Below, piece by piece: positions 47,106-56,577 of a DNA stretch of 64,000 bases. Every line of letters begins with the position of its first letter. Positions within the stretch are counted from its first letter, which is position 1. Below the pieces are notes generated by a model, which made no database searches, was not told the DNA's origin, and was given only the letters and a program-made list of their open reading frames with translations. The position numbers and the translations under genes were made by a program. Origin of the DNA: Vibrio sp. HI00D65 (GTDB taxonomy: Bacteria; Pseudomonadota; Gammaproteobacteria; Enterobacterales; Vibrionaceae). The DNA lies in contig NZ_LWEH01000013.1 of assembly GCF_001635455.1 (NCBI RefSeq), forward strand, positions 248,001 to 312,000, read 5' to 3'.

Positions 47106-48650
47106 GTGCGTCTTGAAGTATTGTGTGAAGACCGACTCGGCTTAACGCGTGAGTTGCTCGATATCTTGGCCTCAAAAAGCATTGATTTACGAGGAATCGA
47201 AATCGATGTTAAAGGCATTATTTACCTGAACTGCCCTGATATTGACTTTGATGCTTTTAGTCAGCTTATGGCTGAAATTCGTCGAATTTCAGGTGTAAAG
47301 GATGTACGAAAAATACAATTCATGCCGAGCGAAAGGCACAACACTGAGCTGATCGCTTTGCTGGCTAACCTACCTGACCCCGTGATTGCGATTGACCTTA
47401 AAGGTTCAGTCGATATGGCAAACCACGCTGCACTCAGCCTATTTGGCAAGCAAGAAGACGAAGTGATTGGCGAACCACTCGCCTCCTTCGTACCAAGCTT
47501 TAACTTTGGTCGTTGGATCGAAGGTGAAGTAACACGCCACCGTGAAGTTGTTGTGTTGGACGGTTTAGACTTCTCTATTGAAATCCTACCTATCTATCTG
47601 GGTGGTGACGTCAACGAACCTGTGCTTGCGAGCGCGGTTATGACGATTCGTTCTTGCAACCAAGAGATGAATACGCCCGATGCGATTTCGGAACAGAACA
47701 ACTTAGGCTTTGAGCATTTTGTTGGTGTTTCTAATCGCCATAAAGCGTTAATAAGCCAAGCTAAGAAACTGGCGATGCTGGATCAGCCTCTGCTAATTGA
47801 AGGTGATACAGGTACAGGTAAAGAGATGTTGGCGAAAGCGTGTCATAACCGCTCAAACCGCTCGTCTTTCCCATTCTTGATTCTGAGCTGTGCATCGATG
47901 CCTGATGACGTAGCTGAAACTGAGCTGTTTGGTCACGCCCCGGGGTCATTCAACCATGAACAAGGTCATAAAGGCATTTTCGAACAAGCCAATGGTGGTA
48001 CCGTATTTTTAGATGAGATTGGCGAAATGAGCCCGCATCTACAAATCAAACTGCTTCGCTTCCTACAAGATGGTTCATTCCGTCGTGTTGGTGAAGAAGA
48101 AGAGATGCACGCTGATGTTCGTATTATTGCGTCAACGCGCCACCGTCTTTCTGAACTTGCTGATTCAGGCTCGTTCCGTGAAGACTTATTCTACCGCTTG
48201 AATGTACTGACGCTCTCTATTCCTGCATTGCGTGAACGTTCTAACGACGTTGGGCCATTACTGGAACTGTTCGTAGCTAAATATGCACAACAGCTTGGTA
48301 TGCTTAAGCCTAAGCTTACTCAAGAGTTAATCGACCAACTTGGTAATTACCAATGGCCGGGTAACATTCGTCAGCTAGACAACATGGTATTACGTGCGCT
48401 TACTGAACTGGACTCAGATACGCTAACGGTTGAGCAGTTCCACTTGCCTCAGTTAGAAACCATGACAACAGGTATGGCGAACTTGTGTTTAGATGGCTCT
48501 CTGGATGAGATCATGAAAGACTATGAGTCTCAGATTTTGGAGAAGCTTTACCAGTCATTCCCATCAAGTCGTAAGTTAGCCAAGCGTTTGAACGTGTCTC
48601 ATACCTCTATTGCGAATAAACTTCGTGATTACGGTATTAGAAAGAACTGA
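47106..48650 (+). CDS. tyrR: Transcriptional regulator TyrR
   Basis: 514 residues (E. coli 513). An N-terminal ACT domain (1-70, MRLEVLCEDRLGLTRELLDIL), a PAS domain (about 80-190), an AAA+ domain (about 205-430) with Walker A GDTGTGKEML and Walker B TVFLDEIGEM, and a C-terminal Fis-type helix-turn-helix (SRKLAKRLNVSHTSIANKLRDYG). The sigma54-contact GAFTGA loop is replaced by GHAPGSF, as in E. coli TyrR. It senses tyrosine and other aromatic amino acids. The start is GTG 47106, as in many TyrR homologues. It follows ycjXF. Confidence 0.95.
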   Translation: MRLEVLCEDRLGLTRELLDILASKSIDLRGIEIDVKGIIYLNCPDIDFDAFSQLMAEIRRISGVKDVRKIQFMPSERHNTELIALLANLPDPVIAIDLKGSVDMANHAALSLFGKQEDEVIGEPLASFVPSFNFGRWIEGEVTRHREVVVLDGLDFSIEILPIYLGGDVNEPVLASAVMTIRSCNQEMNTPDAISEQNNLGFEHFVGVSNRHKALISQAKKLAMLDQPLLIEGDTGTGKEMLAKACHNRSNRSSFPFLILSCASMPDDVAETELFGHAPGSFNHEQGHKGIFEQANGGTVFLDEIGEMSPHLQIKLLRFLQDGSFRRVGEEEEMHADVRIIASTRHRLSELADSGSFREDLFYRLNVLTLSIPALRERSNDVGPLLELFVAKYAQQLGMLKPKLTQELIDQLGNYQWPGNIRQLDNMVLRALTELDSDTLTVEQFHLPQLETMTTGMANLCLDGSLDEIMKDYESQILEKLYQSFPSSRKLAKRLNVSHTSIANKLRDYGIRKN

Positions 48651-48668
48651 TCGAATAAGACCTAAATT

Positions 48669-49256
48669 ATGGAAGACTTAAGCACACCAGAACGTATTTA
48701 CAAGCGAGATGGAAATCTGATCCTACGTACCGCTGAGATAGACGATGCGACTATGATCAGTGAGTACTTTCAGGTGAATCGAGAGTATCTCAAACCTTGG
48801 GAACCGATTCGTGAAGATGCATTTTTTGATAGAACGGGCTGGGCACAGCGCCTAATTAAGCTAAACGAGCTTCATAAAATGGGGCTCGGCTATTACTGTT
48901 TATTGATTAATGCCGATACTAACGAAATGTTAGGGACTATCTCGTTCAGTAATTTGTCTCGTTTCCCGTTCTATGCGTGTAACGTGGGTTATTCACTCGC
49001 AGAGCAAGCTCAGGGGCATGGCTACATGCGCAGAGGCCTCAGCATGGCGAAAGACTATATGTTTGACGTGCAGAACATGCATCGCCTAATGGCGGGTTAT
49101 ATGCCTCACAATGAACGAAGTGCGGGTGTTCTTGAGCATCTCGGTTTTGTACGTGAAGGTTTTGCCAAAGATTACCTACAAATTAACGGTAAATGGGAAG
49201 ACCACATACTGACGGCGCTCGTCAATCCTAACTGGGAAGATAGACGCAACATTTAG
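48669..49256 (+). CDS. GNAT acetyltransferase (RimJ/RimL-like)
   Basis: 195 residues. An acetyl-CoA-binding pattern AQGHGYMRRGLSMAKDYMF fits the Q/R-x-x-G-x-G/A region and MHRLMAGYMPHNERSAGVLEHLGFVREG is the C-terminal RimJ-type segment. Probable N-acetylation of an N-terminus or side chain; RimJ acetylates ribosomal protein S5 in E. coli, but assignment to RimJ itself is only likely. Lies 18 bases after tyrR on the same strand. Confidence 0.85.
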   Translation: MEDLSTPERIYKRDGNLILRTAEIDDATMISEYFQVNREYLKPWEPIREDAFFDRTGWAQRLIKLNELHKMGLGYYCLLINADTNEMLGTISFSNLSRFPFYACNVGYSLAEQAQGHGYMRRGLSMAKDYMFDVQNMHRLMAGYMPHNERSAGVLEHLGFVREGFAKDYLQINGKWEDHILTALVNPNWEDRRNI

Positions 49257-49397
49257 ACAACGCAGTCTATAAGCCCACAAACGAGCAGCGATTAAAAAAG
49301 GTAGCGAATATTAAGCGATGTAGCGTTGCTGCCTTTACTAAAAGAACATTGAGCCATGGTTGAACCATCGGCCTGAGAAGATATTTGAGGAATTTTG

Positions 49398-49871
49398 ATG
49401 TCATACACAACTTTGGACGAATACCAAAGAAAATGGATTTTTACTCACCAATCTATGCCACTTCCGGCTGAGGATTTGGAAAAGATTAAGCCAATGACAC
49501 AGGCAAGAGCGTCTCAGTTTTGGAAAGAGAACGTGAGTCCTCAAAGCCCAGACGCTGAGCGACTAAGCCCGCAAGACTGGCCTAGCAAAGCATCGAACTG
49601 GAAAGAAGAGATCAGCTGGATGGCACATTGGGAAGCCGATGAACCGGAAATGCCAGAAGAGATCCTTAATTTTATTGATTGGCAAGATGACGTAACTATC
49701 TATTTTTGTTATGAAAAATATAATGTTCTTGAAACCAAATGGGCCGTTTTTAAGAAGCATTGGAAGAACTTTTTGTTCTACGATGATGGTCCAATTCTAT
49801 TAGGTCGTCGTCGCTCTGAAGCGCTTTGGTTTGCGACTAATGGTACGGTGAAAATTGGTAACCGTGCGTAA
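49398..49871 (+). CDS. DUF2947 family protein
   Basis: 157 residues from ATG 49398 (GAGG 7 bases upstream). A compact, Trp-rich cytoplasmic protein (WIFTHQSMPLPAEDL, WAVFKKHWKNFLFYDDGPILLGRR) that matches my memory of DUF2947 proteins in vibrios and enterobacteria. Function unknown. Closed by a strong terminator. Confidence 0.82.
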   Translation: MSYTTLDEYQRKWIFTHQSMPLPAEDLEKIKPMTQARASQFWKENVSPQSPDAERLSPQDWPSKASNWKEEISWMAHWEADEPEMPEEILNFIDWQDDVTIYFCYEKYNVLETKWAVFKKHWKNFLFYDDGPILLGRRRSEALWFATNGTVKIGNRA

Positions 49872-49895
49872 GCTGAAACGAATTTTAAGCGGTAG

Positions 49896-49923
49896 AAAAG
49901 CGAGCATAGTGCTCGCTTTTTTT
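49896..49923 (+). terminator. Intrinsic terminator after DUF2947
   Basis: 11-bp stem AAAAGCGAGCA / TGCTCGCTTTT with loop TAG followed by more T. Confidence 0.92.
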
Positions 49924-50857
49924 ATTTTAGTTGGGCGTAACGTTTACTCATTTTGTTTTCGTACATTTGTTCATCCGTCAGTCGAATTAACTCATCGATA
50001 GGTGGAATATTTGACGAGTAAATAAGTGAACCATGGCTAAAAGTGGCGTGGCAATCTATACCCAGTTTTGGGAGTGTTTATTAAAGTCAGATTACACTCT
50101 GCTTATTATCTTGTTTAGGGAATCTTCGGTGATGTCTCTACACAATAAGAGAAACTCATCTCCTCCAAGTCTTCCACAAATATCATCCTTACGAGTGTTA
50201 CGTTGAAGTGAATGAGAGAAGGACTTTATATATTGGTCGCCTATAGTATCTCCCAAGTTATCATTGACATACTTAAGTCCGTCGATATCAAAATAAACAG
50301 CTTTAATATTGATGCTATTTTCAATAGTGCTATCGATGAATTTGGGTGACTCGCTTAATATCGCTCTACGATTAAATACTTGAGTCAGTTCGTCGTGATT
50401 AGATGTATATTTCAATTTCCGAATTCGTTCTGCAGTATGTACTTCTCTTTCCAATAGCGCGCGAATACTCTCCATTAAATTTATCTGTATTGGTTTATAA
50501 GAGGTCTCTTTAGTGTCTAGCGCGCAGAGTGTTGCGAACATGCTGCCGTCCGATTGGAAGATCGGTAAACCTAGATAAGAGACATAGCCCATCTGCGTGA
50601 GTTCGGGATTGTCGCTCCATTCCTCTTTACCAGACGCATTTTTTACATAAAGCATGGCTCTGGTTTCCATCACTTTCTTGCAGTAAAAATTGATGTCTCT
50701 GGGGATGATTTTGCCAGGGTCCGCTTTAACACCTGGTGAAGAAGACACCGCAATGTTCTTGGAATCCAACTTCAGACGTAAGAATAAGCCCAACAGCGGG
50801 AGCATTAAGCACTTCTGCTATGTTATTGAGCATGCTTTTCCATAAAGAGAGGTCCAT
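49922..50857 (-). pseudogene. Broken GAF-GGDEF (diguanylate cyclase-like) gene
   Basis: The largest open piece (50092-50805) holds a GAF domain (about 15-135) and the first part of a GGDEF domain with an intact RLGGDEF and an RxxD-type I-site (RKDD). A true start, MDLSLWKSMLNNIAEVLNAP, lies in another frame at 50857, so a frameshift occurs near 50775-50785. The GGDEF part stops at 50092, and the missing C-terminus (GIDCHATFSHGSLIYSSN, ending MYENKMSKRYAQLK) is found in a third frame from about 50070 to 49922. At least three lesions make it non-functional unless the sequence is in error. Confidence 0.8.
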
Positions 50858-51252
50858 TTCTTACACTAGATCATTGATGGCATATTTAGAGCTGGATTGA
50901 TAGATATTGGTACATGGCATGAATGCTCACCTTTTTGGAATGTCATACGGTTGACTATAATGTCAAATTTCTGCCTTTGCAATCTGAAATAATGTATTTC
51001 CTTTCGTTTGTATTTTTAATAAGACAAAGGCATAGCCTATAGGTGGTGTGTTTATAAAAACTATATAAAAAACACTTCGACCATATTTATTTTTTAATAA
51101 AAATAAGTGAATTCTACCTGTTTAAATAATGTGCTTATAAGGCGGTTTTCGATATCTAAATCACAAATTCACTATGGTTTAACCGGAAAGTATTGAATCA
51201 ATAGGGCGGAGTCCTATATTGGAAAGTGTAGCCTTAGTGGAGGTGAAGTATT
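50858..51252. other. AT-rich intergenic region
   Basis: 395 bases, strongly AT-rich between about 50990 and 51130, with no gene visible. Promoters of the broken GAF-GGDEF gene and of the small ORF at 51253 would lie here. I see no further structure. Confidence 0.5.
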
Positions 51253-51468
51253 ATGATTTGGGATATTCTCGAACGTGTAAATAAACTTCGCAAGGAAGCA
51301 ATGGAGGATCCAGAATTCTTGGATTCAGCAAAAATGCATGAGGAGTGGCTTTTGAGCGAAACTCATAATCAACCCAATAAAGGAGCCAAAGAAAAGAAAC
51401 CCAAAAAACTGTCTGACATCTATGAGAATACAGACTTCACTATCAACCCAAACGGAACGAAACATTAA
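51253..51468 (+). CDS. Small polar protein of unknown function
   Basis: 71 residues, rich in Lys and Glu, no signal or membrane segment. GGAGG 8-10 bases before the ATG supports translation. The N-terminal half is predicted helical (DILERVNKLRKEAMEDPEFL). I do not recognise it. A terminator shared with the Hsp70 gene follows at 51551. Confidence 0.65.
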   Translation: MIWDILERVNKLRKEAMEDPEFLDSAKMHEEWLLSETHNQPNKGAKEKKPKKLSDIYENTDFTINPNGTKH

Positions 51469-51550
51469 CAATGATTAACCGCAACACGGCTGAGGCTCTT
51501 AACCCGAAAGCTACATATCAACGACACACACCAGCCTTTAGCCACCAATA

Positions 51551-51586
51551 AAAAAGCCACTTTCAACGTATCGAAAGTGGCTTTTT
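51551..51586. terminator. Bidirectional terminator between the small ORF and the Hsp70 gene
   Basis: 14-bp stem AAAAAGCCACTTTC / GAAAGTGGCTTTTT with an 8-base loop. Confidence 0.92.
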
Positions 51587-51624
51587 CTTTTCTAGCTGCT
51601 TAGAAGTAAGATCTGCATTCAGCC

Positions 51625-54477
51625 CTAGCTGTTGATTAGACTTAAACCACTTGGCAAAGCATCACCAAACACACGCTTAGATTCGCTCTCTGAAAGCTCA
51701 GTGACTTCGCTAACCAGCGTTAACCAAGACTCTGGAACCTTACTCTGCTTTAGCTTCTCAATCACTTGATTGCGATAATCGTCAGAAATATCAAACTGAC
51801 GGTCGCCAGTTTTACGACAAATCATCACTGCGGCAAAGGCAATCATCTGCTCTTTCTGCCAGTTCTGCTCAAGTAATTTTGGTAACCACTGCTCTGCTTG
51901 CTCTCTAGGAATTACACTGTGTTGGCTGCCATATAGCGGGGTTCTTGAAGCCAGTCGACCTAGCGCCCACCAGTGTGCTTGTTCAAACTGGTTGTGATTG
52001 ATCGCTTTACTTAGGAACCAAGACGCAAGAAGCACTTTGTCTTCCACTTCGAGTTGCTCAAGGGATGCCGCCAGCCTCACCATGGCTTCATAACCATTGT
52101 CTTGGGCATCTTTAGCGCTCTTAGGGTTCTTCATAGCACCTGGGTGAAGGTACTTCGCAATGTCAGCCAAGATTGTCTCTTGCTGCTCTTGGTTCAAACC
52201 ACCGGCAACACGACGCCAGAAAACCCACCAGTCGGTCCAACCTTGGTGGTTCTTAAACTGAATGTTCTGTTGGTAGAGACCCCAAATCTGTTCGATACGC
52301 CATGAATCAGTAGGATCACCAAAGCCAGGGCGCAGTGAGTAACCCGCTAAGCGCAACCAGTTTTTCTCGTGTGCTTCTGAGCGGCGACGACGTTTACGAC
52401 CTAATGATAAAGTATCAAATAGATGACGGAGGGTGGTGAAATCCCATTCATCGCGTTTACCGAGTCGTTTCTCAAGATCTTTCGAAAGTGTTTTGATCTC
52501 TTTCGATTCCGCACTCTTTTTGTTGCCGCTGTACAGGCGAGAGATCAGCTCTTTACACTCATCTAAACGTGGGTGAATTGTAGAGTTATCGGATTCTTCG
52601 CCTTGCTTATTCCTGACTTCAAATTCAAGTAACCAACGTTTCGAGTCATCTTCAGTACTCACGCACTCCATTTTCAGTGTGCCGACTTCGGTTAACTGAC
52701 AAGCGAGCAGCACTTCAACGCGCTCTTTTTGGTTAGCTTGAAGCTCCGCTGTGCCTGAGCCTTCCAGCGTCGAGATGTAAGGTGGAAGAGGGGAGAACAG
52801 GTCGGCATCCACATCGACCATCACACCATTTTGAATGGCTGTATCGTGAGCAATTTGATCGTGAGTTGAAGTCAGCAGGTTAAAACGAACTGGCTCGCCT
52901 AACGTCAGTGAGAAACGACGGCTGTTCAAACGGATTTCTTGGCCTTCTTCGGTCCCTTTAGCAAGCAGACACAGTGCTTTACCCATCTTGTTCTTTTCTT
53001 GTAGATGCAAGAAGTAAGAACGAGCAGCACCGCCACCGATTTTCAGCTGAGCACCACGGCGAGCTTTGCCAAACGCAACCGCGCCTAATGCCACAGACCA
53101 ATCTGGGTGAGGGTTATCTAGTACTGTGATTGGAGCGCCGTTCCAGTTACCTAGAAGCTGAGTTATACGCTCTGTGACAAGTTCACTGTTGAACACACCA
53201 CCGTTAAGCAGCACACCGACAGGAATAGCTGGTTTGGTGTCATCGAATTGAACCGCATCTGAATTTTGTAGCGCCGCTTTAGACACTTGCTGATGCGTTG
53301 TCAGGAATTCAGCAACGTGCTTACTTACCGCTGGGTCCGCAACGTAAGGCAGACCGAATTCAACTACAGCGCTGCGACGTTTGTCTGGTGTTTCAGTAAA
53401 TTCAGACAGTGGGAAGAAGCCTTCTAATGCGATTTGATGAACTTCTTGCTTGGTTAAGCCGATACTCTTAGTGCCGCCTAAAAGCTTGGATCCGCTGCCA
53501 AGCATAGTGATTTTGACATCGTCTGGCGCATCAGCAGAAAGTAGGCTCTCTTTTGCTGCGCGAGTTTGTTGAATCAGTTTGGTGAGGCTAGAGGCATTCA
53601 GTTTCTTGTTTTGGTTGAAGCGCTGCTCTGCAAGGTGAGCGAGGGCTAGATCTAGATTATCACCACCCAGCATTAAGTGTTCGCCAACGCCAATACGGTC
53701 GAGTGCTAGTTCACTATGGCCTTGTTTGTCTGCATCGCTATTCCCATTGAACTGGGCTTCAATTAAGCTTAAGTCGGTAGTACCACCGCCGACATCACAC
53801 ACTAAGATCAACGGGATCTGTTGGAGTTCTTCCGCGGCGGTTTGCTGGTGGCGTGCATACCAGTCGTAACAAACCGCTTGTGGCTCTTCGAGTAAGAGGA
53901 TCTTGCCTAAACCGGCTAGCTCTGCGGCTTCAAGTGTCAGCTTACGTGCTGTCTCATCGAATGACGCTGGAACCGTGACAACAACATCTTGGTCTTCAAG
54001 CTTATTGCTTGGGTTACGGTAGTTCCATGCTTGGCGAATGTGATTGAGGTAGCTAGCACTCGCAACAACTGGTGAAACTTTATCGACATCCGCTGCACCA
54101 GCCCAAGGGAGAATGTCTGAGCTACGATCCACCGCTTGGTGTGATAACCAACTCTTCGCACTTGATACTTGGCGCCCTTCGACCTTAGCGCCCAATTCAC
54201 GCGCCCACTCACCGACGATAACATTGTTGATATCGCCTTCAACTGGGTTTGGTTCCCACGGCATAGTTAGGTCTGAAGGAGAGGTTTGACCTTGGGCTGG
54301 GTGGTAACGAAACGATGGGAGTAGGGGCTTACGAACCACTTCACCAGGGCCGATAAGTTGATCGATTTCGAAAAGGGAAACGGGAGCATGTTGTAGGTCG
54401 TCGCTAATTTCACAGTAGGCAACCACAGTGTTGGTTGTGCCTAAGTCAATGCCGACTAAAAAACGAGGAGTTGCCAT
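51625..54477 (-). CDS. Large Hsp70-family protein (second gene of the DUF2760 operon)
   Basis: 950 residues, far longer than DnaK. The ATPase domain (about 5-480) shows the phosphate-1 loop GIDLGTTNTVVAYCE, the phosphate-2 motif VCDVGGGTTDLSLIE and the adenosine motif LLNGGVF. A DnaK-like beta region follows (about 520-640) and then a ~300-residue helical extension with no family I can name with confidence (perhaps DUF3731). AAGG lies 6 bases before the ATG. It follows the 648-residue Hsp70 gene by 153 bases. Confidence 0.88.
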   Translation of the reverse strand: MATPRFLVGIDLGTTNTVVAYCEISDDLQHAPVSLFEIDQLIGPGEVVRKPLLPSFRYHPAQGQTSPSDLTMPWEPNPVEGDINNVIVGEWARELGAKVEGRQVSSAKSWLSHQAVDRSSDILPWAGAADVDKVSPVVASASYLNHIRQAWNYRNPSNKLEDQDVVVTVPASFDETARKLTLEAAELAGLGKILLLEEPQAVCYDWYARHQQTAAEELQQIPLILVCDVGGGTTDLSLIEAQFNGNSDADKQGHSELALDRIGVGEHLMLGGDNLDLALAHLAEQRFNQNKKLNASSLTKLIQQTRAAKESLLSADAPDDVKITMLGSGSKLLGGTKSIGLTKQEVHQIALEGFFPLSEFTETPDKRRSAVVEFGLPYVADPAVSKHVAEFLTTHQQVSKAALQNSDAVQFDDTKPAIPVGVLLNGGVFNSELVTERITQLLGNWNGAPITVLDNPHPDWSVALGAVAFGKARRGAQLKIGGGAARSYFLHLQEKNKMGKALCLLAKGTEEGQEIRLNSRRFSLTLGEPVRFNLLTSTHDQIAHDTAIQNGVMVDVDADLFSPLPPYISTLEGSGTAELQANQKERVEVLLACQLTEVGTLKMECVSTEDDSKRWLLEFEVRNKQGEESDNSTIHPRLDECKELISRLYSGNKKSAESKEIKTLSKDLEKRLGKRDEWDFTTLRHLFDTLSLGRKRRRRSEAHEKNWLRLAGYSLRPGFGDPTDSWRIEQIWGLYQQNIQFKNHQGWTDWWVFWRRVAGGLNQEQQETILADIAKYLHPGAMKNPKSAKDAQDNGYEAMVRLAASLEQLEVEDKVLLASWFLSKAINHNQFEQAHWWALGRLASRTPLYGSQHSVIPREQAEQWLPKLLEQNWQKEQMIAFAAVMICRKTGDRQFDISDDYRNQVIEKLKQSKVPESWLTLVSEVTELSESESKRVFGDALPSGLSLINS

Positions 54478-54600
54478 ACAAAACCTTATTCTTCCAGAGT
54501 GATGACCAGTGTGTTGATAGCTTTGGTCTTATTGTTGTTATTCGTCTACGTCGTTCCTGAGAAACAGGGTGGACTGAGTTGGGAATGGTATTGATAAAAT

Positions 54601-54624
54601 AACGGCACCCACTAAGGTGCCGTT
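54601..54624 (-). terminator. Weak terminator-like hairpin between the two Hsp70 genes
   Basis: 9-bp stem AACGGCACC / GGTGCCGTT; on the minus strand an ATTTTAT tract follows. It may reduce read-through from the first to the second Hsp70 gene. Confidence 0.5.
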
Positions 54625-54630
54625 GATTCA

Positions 54631-56577
54631 TTATGCTTCGTCGTTTGAGTCGTTGTTCGAATCTTCACGAACGTCGAACTCAACATGCCATTTCTGACCA
54701 TTGTCAGTGGCAATCGCTTCTAGGTATAAAGTACCTAGCTCAGTAACGCGAGAAGCTAAAGTAACCGGAACCACCTCACCTTCGCGACGGCCTTCAGAAA
54801 CAGGCAGTGTCACTTGGATTTCAGGAAGCTCATCAAGCTCTTCTGGCGCCCAGTGATCAAGGTGAGTACCAGCTTCATCTTCACGGCGTGTAGTTGAACC
54901 GAAGAACTGGAAGTGAACTGGCTGACCAATCACTAGACCAAACTCTTGGCTAGGAACTTGAACGCTTGAGCCTTCTTCCATACCAAATGGTGCAACACAC
55001 AGTGCTTCCATTGGAGGAGCCATACCTGGGATTGCAGGCATCGCGCTTTCAATACCTACGTAGTAAGCAGAAGCGATACCACCACGGATACGAACGCCTT
55101 GACCACGACGTACCGCGCCGTAGTACGAAGCACCACTCGCAACGGCTAGATCAAGATCTAAGCCTGATAGTTGTTTCGCAAATTCTGCATCAGCATTGAT
55201 CAACCACTCGTTGATTGTGTCTGAAAGACGATCAGCAAGTAGGTTAGATTTTAGAACACCACCGTTGAACAGAATTGCTGTTGGTTTGATGAAATCAGCA
55301 GCAGGCGCTTCAGCACCTGGCATGCCCGGCATATTTGCAAACGGATTGAAATCTTGTTGAGCTGTTTCACCATTTCCAGAAAGCGCGTTCGCTTGCTTAG
55401 ACAGGAATGCGGCAATGTGACGAGTGATACCTGCGTCTTGAGCGTAAGGCAGACCCATTTGAGTCAGTGCGCCGCGCGTTTTTTGTACCGGGTGATCAGT
55501 CACAGCAACTTTAGGGAAGAAGCCATCAACCAATGTTTGTTGTACTTCTTGCTGAGTCAGTTCTGTTTTTAGTGTCGCGCCAAGTAGCTTGGAGCCACGG
55601 CTAGGAACCACGATTGGTACAGCTTGAAGCTCTGCATCGTTCAGTAGTGCTTCTTTTGCGTCACGACATGCGTGAGTCATCGCTTGAACTTGCCAAGGTG
55701 CCAGCTCTTTGCCTTCTTGTGCTAGCTTCATCTTCAAGCGGTAAGCCAGAGCTAAGTCCATGTTGTCACCGCCAAGTAGGATATGTTCACCTACAGCGAT
55801 ACGGTTCAGGCTCAGGTTACCGTCGTCTTGAGTTACTTCAACTAAAGAAAGGTCGGTAGTACCACCACCGATATCTACAACTAGCACGATGTCGCCAACA
55901 TCTACTTCGTCGCGCCATTTGTCATTGCTGTTATCGATCCAGCTGTATAGAGCTGCTTGAGGCTCTTCTAAAAGCGTTAGATGAGTGAAACCGACGTTAC
56001 GAGCGGCTTCTGCTGTTAGGTCACGAGCCGCTGGGTCAAACGAAGCAGGAACGGTGATCGTTACGTCTTGGTCAGCCAGTTTGTGTTCTGGATTTGCGTG
56101 GTTCCAAGCGTCTTTAAGGTGCTCAAGGTAAAGCTCAGTTGTCTTAAGCGGAGATACCTTTTCCACTTCTTCTGGGCTACCAGCAGGAAGGAACGCGTCA
56201 CGACGGTTTACACCACCGTGGCATAGCCAGGATTTCGCACTTGCTACTAAACGGATAGGGGTTTTAGCACCAAGGTTACGAGCGATAGCGCCAACTAGTG
56301 CTTTTGGTTCAGAAGACCAAGGTAGAACACGTGACGCTTCGTTCATTTCGTGCTCGTGCGGTTGGTATAGGAAAGAGCCAAGTTGGCTGCGAGTTTCTAC
56401 TGTACCAGGAGCCGTAAGCTGAGGAATTGGCATTACCTCAACGCGTGCATCTTCATTGGTTGTGTCGATGTAAGACAAAACACAGTGTGTAGTACCCAAA
56501 TCGATACCAACGCTGAACTTAGATGCTTGATCTTGAGTAGGTAGCTCTTGCGATGATGCCTGAGTTTGGTGTTCCAT
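54631..56577 (-). CDS. Hsp70-family protein (first Hsp70 gene of the DUF2760 operon)
   Basis: 648 residues. ATPase domain (about 20-470): GIDLGTTHCVLSYIDT, VVDIGGGTTDLSLVE and ILFNGGVLKS. The C-terminal ~150 residues (FGLVIGQPVHFQFFGSTTR region) replace the usual DnaK substrate domain, so it is a divergent chaperone or nucleotide-driven adaptor. It overlaps the DUF2760 stop as TAATG, so the two are coupled. The next Hsp70 gene is 153 bases downstream. Confidence 0.9.
   Translation of the reverse strand: MEHQTQASSQELPTQDQASKFSVGIDLGTTHCVLSYIDTTNEDARVEVMPIPQLTAPGTVETRSQLGSFLYQPHEHEMNEASRVLPWSSEPKALVGAIARNLGAKTPIRLVASAKSWLCHGGVNRRDAFLPAGSPEEVEKVSPLKTTELYLEHLKDAWNHANPEHKLADQDVTITVPASFDPAARDLTAEAARNVGFTHLTLLEEPQAALYSWIDNSNDKWRDEVDVGDIVLVVDIGGGTTDLSLVEVTQDDGNLSLNRIAVGEHILLGGDNMDLALAYRLKMKLAQEGKELAPWQVQAMTHACRDAKEALLNDAELQAVPIVVPSRGSKLLGATLKTELTQQEVQQTLVDGFFPKVAVTDHPVQKTRGALTQMGLPYAQDAGITRHIAAFLSKQANALSGNGETAQQDFNPFANMPGMPGAEAPAADFIKPTAILFNGGVLKSNLLADRLSDTINEWLINADAEFAKQLSGLDLDLAVASGASYYGAVRRGQGVRIRGGIASAYYVGIESAMPAIPGMAPPMEALCVAPFGMEEGSSVQVPSQEFGLVIGQPVHFQFFGSTTRREDEAGTHLDHWAPEELDELPEIQVTLPVSEGRREGEVVPVTLASRVTELGTLYLEAIATDNGQKWHVEFDVREDSNNDSNDEA

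Noticed and set aside
47938..47966. Loss of the GAFTGA motif in TyrR as an anomaly
   Set aside because: TyrR of E. coli also lacks it; TyrR does not activate sigma54 promoters.
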